57,148 nucleotides of DNA, taken from contig JALUTY010000027.1 in the NCBI GenBank assembly GCA_027021615.1, positions 1 to 57,148 of the forward strand. Direction: 5' to 3'. Shown piece after piece: positions 50,713-57,148 of the stretch. The notes below the pieces were generated by a model. It was not told the origin of the DNA. It saw only the letters and a list, made by a program, of their open reading frames with translations, and searched no databases. Origin of the DNA: a bacterium (GTDB lineage: Bacteria; Desulfobacterota; Deferrisomatia; Deferrisomatales; Deferrisomataceae). Position 1 is the first letter of the stretch; each line of letters starts with the position of its first letter. Both the position numbers and the translations under genes were made by a program.

Positions 50713-52962
50713 ATGGGAAAAGCACTGCTGATCGTGGAGAGCCCCGCTAAGGCCCGGACCCTCAAGGGCTACCTGGGCAAGGACTTCCAGGTCGAGGCCA
50801 GCATCGGGCACATCAAAGACCTGCCCAAAAGCGAGCTGGGCGTGGACGTGGACAACGGGTTCGCCCCGCGCTACAGCGTGATCCGGGGCAAGGGCAAGGT
50901 GGTCCAGCGCCTCAAACAGGCCGCCAGGGCCGCGGACGTGGTCTATCTGGCCCCGGACCCGGACCGCGAGGGCGAGGCCATCGCCTGGCACATCGCCGAG
51001 GAGATCCGGCCCAAGCGGGGTGAGAAGCCGATCTACCGGGTGATGATCCACGAGATCACCAAGAAGGGGGTGCGCAAGGCCCTGGCCGCGCCGGGCCGGC
51101 TCGACCCCAACCGGTACAACGCCCAGCAGGCCCGCCGGATCCTGGACCGGCTCGTGGGATACCAGATCAGCCCGATCCTGTGGGAGAAGGTGCGGCGGGG
51201 CCTTTCGGCCGGCCGGGTCCAGTCGGTGGCCCTGCGGCTCGTGGTGGAGCGGGAGCGGGAGATCCAGGCCTTCGTCCCGGAGGAGTACTGGAACCTCGAG
51301 GCCCTGCTGGAGGGCTCGGTTCCCCCCTCGTTCAAGGCCAAGCTCCGCAAGGCCGAGGGCAAGACCATCCGGGTGCGCACGGCCGACGAGGCCGAGGCGA
51401 TCCGCGCCCGGCTCGCGGCGGAGACGTTCCGCCTGGCCCGGATCGAGAGGAGGGAGAGGAGGCGGGGGCCGGCCCCGCCGTTCATCACCTCGACCCTGCA
51501 GCGCGAGGCGTTCCGGAAGCTGCGGTTCTCGGCCCGCAAGACCATGACCCTGGCCCAGCGCCTCTACGAGGGCGTGGATGTGGCCGGCGAGCCCGTGGGC
51601 CTGATCACCTACATGCGCACCGACTCGACCCGGCTCTCCGACGACGCCGTGGCCGCCTGCCGTGACCACATCCGGGCGACCTACGGTCCGGAGTACCTGC
51701 CCTCCAAACCGGTGGCGTACCGGACCAAGAAGGGGGCCCAGGACGCCCACGAGGCGATCCGGCCCACGTCCATGGACTACACCCCGGAAAAGGTCCGGCC
51801 GTTCCTGGAGCCGGACATGTTCCGGCTGTACAAGCTGGTGTGGGACCGGTTCGTAGCCTGCCAGATGGTGCCGGCCCGGTTCGACGAGACCGTGTTCACC
51901 ATCGAGGCCGGGCCCTACGAGTTCCGGGCGGCCGGAGAGGTGATGCGGTTCGCCGGGTTCATGGCCGTGTACGTGGAGGGCACCGACGACGAGCCCGCGG
52001 ATGCCGAGTCGGCCGAGGGCAAGCTGCCGGCCCTGGCCGAAGGCGAGGTGCTCCGGTGCCTCAAGCTGGACGCCCAGCAGAAGTTTACTCAGCCCCCTCC
52101 TCGGTTCACCGAGTCCACCCTGGTCAAGGAGCTGGAGGACAAGGGCATCGGCCGGCCGTCCACCTACGCCCAGATCCTCTCGACCCTGAGGGACCGCGGG
52201 TACGTGGAGATGAAGGAGCGGCGGTTCGTGCCCACGGACCTGGGCGTTCTGGTGAACGACCTGCTTGTGGCCAACTTCGCCCAGGTGATGGACGTGGGGT
52301 TCACGGCCCAGATGGAGGCCGAGCTCGACCACGTGGAGGAGGGCAAACGCGACTGGCGCGAGCTTCTGAAGAACTTCTACGCCCCGTTCGCCCGGAGTCT
52401 GGAGCGGGCCAGGGAGCAGATGGAGGACGTCAAGGCCCGCCAGGAGCCCACCGACATCGCCTGCGACAAGTGCGGCAAGCCCATGGTGATCCGGTGGGGT
52501 CGCAACGGGTTCTTCCTTGCCTGCTCGGCCTACCCCGAGTGCCGCAACACCAAGGAGTTCGAGCGCCTGGCCGACGGAACCATCCGGGTGGTCGAGGGCG
52601 AGCCCACCGGCGAGTCCTGCCCGGAGTGCGGGGCGGACCTGGTGATCCGGCGGGGCCGGTTCGGCCGGTTCGTGGCGTGCACCAAGTACCCCACCTGCAA
52701 GTACACCGCGCCGGTGGGCACCGGGGTCACCTGCCCCCGGGAGGGGTGCGACGGCGAGCTGGTGGAGAAGCGCAGCAAGCGGGGCCGCACATTCTACTCC
52801 TGTAACCGCTACCCCGAGTGCGACTACGCCCTGTGGGACCGGCCGATTCCCCGGGAGTGCCCCGACTGCGGCCACCCGTTCCTGGTGGAGAAGACGGGCC
52901 GGGGCGGAGCCACGGTGCGGTGCCCCCGGCGGGGCTGCGGATACCGGGAGACCGGGGACTGA
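50713..52962 (+). CDS. topA: DNA topoisomerase I
   Basis: The 749-residue protein begins with the TOPRIM motif (LLIVESPAKARTLKGYLG, DPDREGEAIAWH) and has the active-site Tyr300 in LITYMRTDSTRLS. Four C-terminal zinc-ribbon-like motifs follow, for example CDKCGKPMVIRWGRNGFF, CPECGADLVIRRGRFGRF and CPDCGHPF. It relaxes negative supercoils. AAAGGA precedes the ATG. Confidence 0.97.
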   Translation: MGKALLIVESPAKARTLKGYLGKDFQVEASIGHIKDLPKSELGVDVDNGFAPRYSVIRGKGKVVQRLKQAARAADVVYLAPDPDREGEAIAWHIAEEIRPKRGEKPIYRVMIHEITKKGVRKALAAPGRLDPNRYNAQQARRILDRLVGYQISPILWEKVRRGLSAGRVQSVALRLVVEREREIQAFVPEEYWNLEALLEGSVPPSFKAKLRKAEGKTIRVRTADEAEAIRARLAAETFRLARIERRERRRGPAPPFITSTLQREAFRKLRFSARKTMTLAQRLYEGVDVAGEPVGLITYMRTDSTRLSDDAVAACRDHIRATYGPEYLPSKPVAYRTKKGAQDAHEAIRPTSMDYTPEKVRPFLEPDMFRLYKLVWDRFVACQMVPARFDETVFTIEAGPYEFRAAGEVMRFAGFMAVYVEGTDDEPADAESAEGKLPALAEGEVLRCLKLDAQQKFTQPPPRFTESTLVKELEDKGIGRPSTYAQILSTLRDRGYVEMKERRFVPTDLGVLVNDLLVANFAQVMDVGFTAQMEAELDHVEEGKRDWRELLKNFYAPFARSLERAREQMEDVKARQEPTDIACDKCGKPMVIRWGRNGFFLACSAYPECRNTKEFERLADGTIRVVEGEPTGESCPECGADLVIRRGRFGRFVACTKYPTCKYTAPVGTGVTCPREGCDGELVEKRSKRGRTFYSCNRYPECDYALWDRPIPRECPDCGHPFLVEKTGRGGATVRCPRRGCGYRETGD

Positions 52963-53073
52963 TCCCGAGGGTTGCCAGCGGCTCGAAAAAAGGTACGTTG
53001 TCTCTCGGTGTAAGGCACGGTGGGGGAGCGCGACAAACGGGGCGAGGACCCAAACCCGAGGCCCGGAGTTTCC

Positions 53074-53109
53074 CAGCTTTTCAGCTTTTCAGCTTTTCAG
53101 CTTTCTAGC
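53074..53109 (+). repeat. Octamer tandem repeat (CAGCTTTT)
   Basis: Four near-perfect copies of the 8-base word CAGCTTTT, the last ending TCTAGC. The array ends 15 bases before the next start codon. Confidence 0.9.
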
Positions 53110-53123
53110 CGAGAGCGCACGCC

Positions 53124-53456
53124 ATGGACACCTACTACGACCCCGAGGATCTGGCGAAGTTCCCCGAGGCGGGCAAAGACGCCCCCGAGATCACCCAGAA
53201 GTTCTTCGAGTACTACCAGGCCGTGTTCGCCGAGGGCGAGCTGAGCGAGCGGGAGAAGGCCCTGATCGCCCTGGCCGTGGCCCACGCGGTCCAGTGCCCC
53301 TACTGCATCGACGCCTACACCCGGGCCAGCCTGGAGAAGGGGGCGACCCCCGGCGAGATGGCCGAGGCCGTGCACGTGGCCGTGGCGATCCGGGGCGGCG
53401 CCTCGCTGGTCCACGGCGTTCAGATGCAAAACGTGGTGGAGAAGATCTCCCTGTGA
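53124..53456 (+). CDS. Arsenosugar-associated peroxidase-like protein (AhpD/CMD family)
   Basis: The 110-residue protein belongs to the carboxymuconolactone decarboxylase/AhpD group, with EKALIALAVAHAVQCPYCID, the redox pair Cys58-Cys61 and nearby His54. Proteins of this exact size, encoded directly before ArsS, are annotated as arsenosugar biosynthesis-associated. Its stop overlaps the ArsS start by four bases (GTGA), so the two act together. Confidence 0.85.
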   Translation: MDTYYDPEDLAKFPEAGKDAPEITQKFFEYYQAVFAEGELSEREKALIALAVAHAVQCPYCIDAYTRASLEKGATPGEMAEAVHVAVAIRGGASLVHGVQMQNVVEKISL

Positions 53457-54400
53457 GCGAGGCGGTGACGGTCGAGCCGTTCGCGTCGGTGCTGCGACGG
53501 CACGGCCTGGAGCTGACGCGGGGGGAGACCACGACCCTGCAGGTGAACGTGGGGCGCCTGTGCAACCAGGCGTGCCGCCACTGCCACCTGGAGGCCGGGC
53601 CCGGCCGGCCCGAGGTCATGGGTCCCGAGACCATGGACCGGGTGGTCCGGTTCGCGGCCCGGGCCGGGTTCTCCGCCGTCGACGTCACGGGTGGCGCCCC
53701 CGAGCTGGTGCCCGGCATCCTGGACCTGCTCGCGGCCCTCCGGCCCCACACCCCCCGGCTGATCCTGCGCTCGAACCTCACGGCCCTGCGGGAGCGGGGC
53801 CCGGAGTTCTGGGGGCGGCTCCGGGACCTGGGCGTGGTGATCGTCACCTCGTTCCCCTCGGTGAGCCGGGCCCAGACCGACGCCCAGCGGGGGGCCGGGG
53901 TGTGGGAGCAGAGCCTCGATATGCTCCGGCGGCTCAACGAACTGGGCTACGGGGTGGAGGGCACCGGGCTCGAGCTCGACCTGGTGTCGAATCCGGCCGG
54001 CGCCTTCCTGCCGCCCGATCAGTGCCGGGCCGAGGAGCGGTTCCGGCGCGACCTGGCCCGGCGCTGGGGGATCGCGTTCTCCCACCTCTACACCTTTGCC
54101 AACGTGCCCCTGGGCCGGTACCGCTGCTGGCTCGAGGAGTCCGGCAACCTGGCCGGGTACCTCGAGAAGCTCGCCCAGGCCTTCAACCCCGCCACCGTGG
54201 GCGGCCTCATGTGCCGCACCCAGCTCTCCGTGGCCTGGGACGGGGTGCTCTACGACTGCGACTTCCACTTGGCCGCGGGCCTCCCCCTGGGCGGCCGGCC
54301 CCGCCACGTCTCGGAGTGCGAGGGCCCCCCGCCGGCCGGCACCCCCGTCGCTGTAGCCGATCACTGCTACGCCTGCACGGCCGGCTCCGGTTTCACCTGA
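53453..54400 (+). CDS. arsS: Arsenosugar-type radical SAM protein ArsS
   Basis: The GTG start overlaps the preceding stop. The 315-residue protein has LQVNVGRLCNQACRHCHLEA with CxxxCxxC (Cys37, 41, 44), VDVTGGAPEL and a Cys-rich C-terminal part (MCRTQLSV, LYDCDFH, DHCYACTAGSGFT) typical of ArsS. In arsenosugar synthesis it is thought to join dimethylarsenite and SAM-derived adenosine. No ArsM or other ars gene is in the window, so the substrate in this organism is an inference. Confidence 0.85.
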   Translation: MSEAVTVEPFASVLRRHGLELTRGETTTLQVNVGRLCNQACRHCHLEAGPGRPEVMGPETMDRVVRFAARAGFSAVDVTGGAPELVPGILDLLAALRPHTPRLILRSNLTALRERGPEFWGRLRDLGVVIVTSFPSVSRAQTDAQRGAGVWEQSLDMLRRLNELGYGVEGTGLELDLVSNPAGAFLPPDQCRAEERFRRDLARRWGIAFSHLYTFANVPLGRYRCWLEESGNLAGYLEKLAQAFNPATVGGLMCRTQLSVAWDGVLYDCDFHLAAGLPLGGRPRHVSECEGPPPAGTPVAVADHCYACTAGSGFT

Positions 54401-54455
54401 GGCGGCGCCATCGCGGCCTAGGTAGGCCGGAGGAGCCGAACCTCGGGACACCACC

Positions 54456-55370
54456 TCAGGGGGCCGGGCCTCCGGGCCGGGGATCCGGGGCGCCGTTTCG
54501 GAGGAACTCCCGGAACGCCCCGAGCACCCGGGTGACGTGACGTCCCCTGCGCTGGATCAGGAGGAACTGCCGGCGCAGGTCGAGAAACGGGGCGTGTACC
54601 GGGGCCAGCCACCCCTGTTGGAGCTCCCTCTCCACGGCCAGCCGCGACAGGCACCCGATTCCCAGCCCCGCCTCCACCGCCCGCTTGATCGCCTCGGTGT
54701 GCCCCAGCTCGAGGGCGATCTCGAACTCGGGCACCCACTCCCGCAGGGCCCGCTCGAACACCTGCCGGGTGCCCGAGCCGTGTTCCCGCATGATCCAGCC
54801 CGGTGACACGAGGGCCTCGGGCGTTACCTCGGCCCCGGCCAGGGGATGGGTGGGGCCGGCGAACACCACCAGCTCGTCCGGGAGCCACGGCTCCACCACC
54901 GCTCCGCCGGCGCGGGGCGGCCCCTCGATGAACCCCAGGTCCAGCGTCCCCTCCAGCACCGCGGTCTCGATGGCGTGGCCGTTGGCCACGATCTGCTGGA
55001 TCGTGACCCGGGGGTGGAGCCTGCGGAACGCCGCGATCCAAAAGGGCATCACGTAGTTGCCGATGGTGGTGCTCGACCCGACCCGCAGCGCCCCCACCAG
55101 GTCTCCCCCGTCCGGCGACAGGAGGTTCACCAGGTCCGAGACCTGGGCCAGCACCCGGCGGGCCTCGGGCAGCAGGACCCGTCCCCGCTCGTTGATCCGG
55201 AGGGTCCGGCCCCGGCGGTCGAACAACGGCCCTCCCAGTTGGCGCTCCAGCTGGGCGAGGGAGGCGCTGACTGCCGACTGGGTGAGTCCCAGGAACTCTC
55301 CCGCACGGGTGACGCTGCCGTGGTCGGCCACGGCGCAGAAGACCTCGAGCTGACGAAGGGTGATGTTCAT
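54456..55370 (-). CDS. LysR-type transcriptional regulator
   Basis: From the ATG at 55370 (MNITLRQLEVFCAVADHGSV) it is 304 residues; the frame runs upstream, but this start fits the family. The N-terminal winged helix has SVTRAGEFLGLTQSAVSASL, and the C-terminal part is the usual effector-binding domain. It is divergent from the yeiH-like gene, as yeiE is in enterobacteria, and probably controls it through sites in the 176-base gap. Confidence 0.9.
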   Translation of the reverse strand: MNITLRQLEVFCAVADHGSVTRAGEFLGLTQSAVSASLAQLERQLGGPLFDRRGRTLRINERGRVLLPEARRVLAQVSDLVNLLSPDGGDLVGALRVGSSTTIGNYVMPFWIAAFRRLHPRVTIQQIVANGHAIETAVLEGTLDLGFIEGPPRAGGAVVEPWLPDELVVFAGPTHPLAGAEVTPEALVSPGWIMREHGSGTRQVFERALREWVPEFEIALELGHTEAIKRAVEAGLGIGCLSRLAVERELQQGWLAPVHAPFLDLRRQFLLIQRRGRHVTRVLGAFREFLRNGAPDPRPGGPAP

Positions 55371-55381
55371 GGCGCCGGAGT

Positions 55382-55400
55382 ATATCACTTGAATAGATAT
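55382..55400. promoter_or_regulatory. Candidate LysR-type operator
   Basis: ATATC-N9-GATAT is a 5-base perfect inverted repeat of T-N11-A form, just ahead of the LysR start and in the AT-rich gap shared with the yeiH-like gene. TTGAAT within it (55389-55394) could be a -35 for yeiH, with TATGAAT downstream as -10. Confidence 0.55.
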
Positions 55401-55546
55401 GAACGTAAAGAATTATGAATTTGTATTGTTTGTCGGTCCTGCCTATCCTCCCGGGCGTACGGCCCGTCATGGGGTGGCGGCCGCCCACCCGCATCCACGA
55501 CCCACCGGCCCCGTCCCAGGGGCGAGACCGTCATCGAAGGGGAGTC

Positions 55547-56485
55547 ATGGACCCAAAAGGCTCGCAGATTCGACAGGCGATCTTCGTGGCACTGCTGTTG
55601 GCCTCGTGCCTGCCGTGGGTTTCCCCGGCCGTGGCGCTCGGCGCGGGGCTCGTCGTCGGGCTGGCCGTGGGGAACCCGTGGCACCACCTCACGGCCAAGG
55701 CGAGCAAGCGACTGCTTCAGCTCTCGGTGGCCGGCCTGGGGTTCGGCCTGGGCATCGGACAGGTGTGGCAGACCGGCCGGGCCGGGCTCGGCTACACGGT
55801 GGTGGGCATCCTGGCCACGGTGGCGATCGGCCTGGCGTTCGGCCGGTTCCTCCGGGTCCGGGCGAGCACCGCGGCGCTCATCTCGGTGGGGACCGCCATC
55901 TGCGGCGGCAGCGCGATCGCGGCGGTGGCCCCGCTGATCGAGGCCGAGGGCGAGGACATCGCGGTGTCGCTCGCCACGGTGTTCGGTCTGAACGCCGTGG
56001 CGCTGCTGGTGTTCCCGCCCCTGGGCCACGCCCTGGGGTTGACCCAGCGCCAGTTCGGTCTGTGGGCAGCGCTGGCCATCCACGACACCAGCAGCGTGGT
56101 CGGCGCCAGCGCGGCCTACGGCAGGGCAGCCCTCGGTCTGGCCACCACCGTGAAGCTCGCCCGCGCCGCCTGGATCGTGCCGGCCACGTTGGGGCTGGCG
56201 TGGGTGCGGCGTGGCGGCGGCCGGGCCCGGTTCCCTTGGTTCATCCTGGCGTTCCTAGCCGCCTCCGCCCTTCGCACCGCCCTTCCTCAACTGGGGTTCC
56301 TGTGGGGAGGGCTCTTCGGCATGGCCCGCCGGGCCCTCGTGGTGACCCTGTTCCTGATCGGGGCGGCCGTGGACCGGGACATGCTCCGGGCCATCGGCAC
56401 CCGGCCCCTGGCCCACGGGCTTCTCCTGTGGCTGGTGGTGGGCTCCGGCACCCTGTTCGCCATCGTGGAGGGGGTGATCCGGTAG
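55547..56485 (+). CDS. YeiH/UPF0324 family membrane protein (putative sulfate exporter)
   Basis: The ATG after GAAGGGGAG gives 312 residues. The frame is open upstream but without family sequence. About nine to ten hydrophobic segments and AICGGSAIAAVAPLIEA, IHDTSSVVGASAAYG and TVKLARAAWIVP are the family hallmarks. Members are annotated as putative sulfate exporters; direct proof is limited. The divergent LysR partner supports the match. Confidence 0.9.
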   Translation: MDPKGSQIRQAIFVALLLASCLPWVSPAVALGAGLVVGLAVGNPWHHLTAKASKRLLQLSVAGLGFGLGIGQVWQTGRAGLGYTVVGILATVAIGLAFGRFLRVRASTAALISVGTAICGGSAIAAVAPLIEAEGEDIAVSLATVFGLNAVALLVFPPLGHALGLTQRQFGLWAALAIHDTSSVVGASAAYGRAALGLATTVKLARAAWIVPATLGLAWVRRGGGRARFPWFILAFLAASALRTALPQLGFLWGGLFGMARRALVVTLFLIGAAVDRDMLRAIGTRPLAHGLLLWLVVGSGTLFAIVEGVIR

Positions 56486-56518
56486 CGAGCCCCGACGCAC
56501 AACGGAGTTTCGGGACAG

Positions 56519-56575
56519 ACGGCCGATCTTCCGGCGGGCCTCCGCCAGGGGGGCCGGCCGTTTCGCCTTCTTCTC
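56519..56575 (+). terminator. Possible terminator after the yeiH-like gene
   Basis: ACGGCC (56519-56524) pairs with GGCCGT (56556-56561), with GGCGG/CCGCC inside. The sequence TTTCGCCTTCTTCT follows. Confidence 0.35.
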
Positions 56576-56620
56576 CGGACAGGATCTGACCGCCATTCCC
56601 CGTTTCGGTTTCCCCCGAGG

Positions 56621-56650
56621 TTGCCGGACCAACGGGGTTTCCCGTACCAT
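56621..56650 (+). promoter_or_regulatory. Candidate promoter of a minimal transcription unit
   Basis: TTGCCG (56621-56626), an 18-base spacer, then TACCAT (56645-56650). Confidence 0.4.
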
Positions 56651-56680
56651 AGCGAACCGCCATTCACACGGAGGGGATCC

Positions 56681-56716
56681 ATGGCGGGGCGACAGGGCGG
56701 GGACGGCACGGATTGA
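56681..56716 (+). CDS. Possible 11-codon leader peptide
   Basis: An ATG behind GGAGGGG (about seven bases) reads MAGRQGGDGTD and stops five bases before a terminator hairpin. With the upstream promoter-like boxes it makes a complete ~110-base unit. It is not similar to a leader I know. It could be an attenuator that once preceded a gene now replaced by mobile DNA, or chance. Confidence 0.35.
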   Translation: MAGRQGGDGTD

Positions 56717-56720
56717 ACGA

Positions 56721-56766
56721 AACGGCCACTGTGGTGCTGCTGCGCACCCGGTGGCCGTTTTTTGCG
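56721..56766 (+). terminator. Intrinsic terminator
   Basis: AACGGCCAC (56721-56729) pairs perfectly with GTGGCCGTT (56751-56759), followed by a T run (TTTTTT from the stem end), then GCG. Confidence 0.75.
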
Positions 56767-56844
56767 TCTGCCGCCGATTGTGTTCTCGGCCGAACGGGGA
56801 TGAGGGGGTAAATCCAGGGGGGTCCGTATGAACGTGTTTTCGCT

Positions 56845-57021
56845 TCGCGAGCCCACATTCATCTGAACCCCGTCCGGACCGGAGTGGTGAGCGGTGTGGA
56901 TGAGTTGCACAGGTACCGGTGGAGCGGGTATGTGGTGTTGATGGGCGCTCGACAGTTCCCGGGGCAGCCTGAGGAAGAGGTACTACGCCGGTTCGGGCGG
57001 ACGGTTGAGGAGGCCAGGGGA
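56845..57021 (+). pseudogene. Remnant of a REP-associated/IS200-like (Y1) transposase
   Basis: Frame 1 reads AHIHLNPVRTGVVSGVDEL, then HRYRWSGYVVLMG and LRRFGRTVEEARG, matching the C-terminal half of RAYT-type transposases (usual form: YVHLNPVRAGLV..WSS..G). The N-terminal half, with the HUH motif and catalytic Tyr, is absent, and an in-frame TAA stands at 56809. It stops at the insertion sequence, so it is truncated on both sides. Confidence 0.7.
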
Positions 57022-57148
57022 GGTTCTTCCGGGTTTCTAGTGGGTAGAGATCGCGGTAGTGTGGTTCGCCGAAAGGAGGCGGACCATGCGCGATACGACT
57101 CTGTACCAGCACCTGTTGGGCCTGGAGCACCCCTGGACTGTGGAGAAG
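57022..57148 (+). mobile_element. Left end of an ISL3-type insertion sequence (cut by the window)
   Basis: The sequence GGTTCTTCCGGGTTTCTAGT from 57022 resembles the terminal inverted repeat of ISL3-family elements, and the transposase start lies 64 bases inside. The right end is outside the window, so the 8-base target duplication cannot be checked. Confidence 0.6.
57086..57148 (+). CDS. ISL3-type transposase, N-terminal fragment
   Basis: The ATG behind AAAGGAGG reads MRDTTLYQHLLGLEHPWTVE, the usual opening of ISL3 transposases (xxLYxxLLGLxxPWxV). Only 21 codons lie in the window; the DDE domain is not visible. Confidence 0.7.
   Translation, partial: MRDTTLYQHLLGLEHPWTVEK

Overview
The window is very GC-rich, with strong codon bias and many 4-base start/stop overlaps. 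SecB, a DksA-type zinc-finger protein, FabH, an outer-membrane barrel, a PEP-CTERM protein and two -24/-12 (sigma-54) promoters point to a Gram-negative proteobacterium. By gene content I would guess a deltaproteobacterial (Desulfuromonadota-like) lineage; this is inference. The left edge is a contig end, a run of G read in frame with a giant gene. The right edge lies inside an insertion sequence.

Positions 1-29170 are an accessory block of very large exported proteins. Five genes overlap by 4 bases each (ATGA or GTGA) and look like one transcription unit: a >4,100-residue beta-helix/Fn3/Ig surface protein ending in a Hint (intein-like) domain; a protein with a predicted seven-bladed propeller; an exported tandem rhodanese; an exported zinc metallopeptidase; and a cadherin-like protein with thrombospondin type-3 repeats. 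Next come a PEP-CTERM protein behind a candidate sigma-54 promoter and a 2,015-residue caspase-fold (C25, gingipain-type) cysteine peptidase. The peptidase ends in the same duplicated C-terminal module as the cadherin-like protein. A leucine-rich-repeat lipoprotein with its own near-consensus sigma-54 promoter closes the block from the other strand. This block is the best candidate for an undescribed surface-protein maturation or predation/adhesion system.

Positions 30686-34121 (minus) form an operon for fluoride export (crcB), a DUF190 protein and a molybdate/tungstate-type ABC transporter. Then follow housekeeping genes: secB, Xaa-Pro aminopeptidase, DUF1847, an inositol monophosphatase family gene, a HemN-like radical SAM gene, fabH, a methyltransferase, an exported small protein with moaC, an outer-membrane barrel, a DksA-like gene, priA, dprA, a DUF494/Smg gene and topA. 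After these come an arsenosugar-type pair (CxxC peroxidase-like plus ArsS) and a divergent LysR/YeiH pair.

Several intergenic gaps carry a dispersed repeat family: a short palindromic core, then degenerate 7-base and 8-base tandem words. At the right end is a remnant of a REP-associated (Y1/IS200-like) transposase, apparently split by an ISL3-type element. No tRNA, rRNA or CRISPR array was seen.
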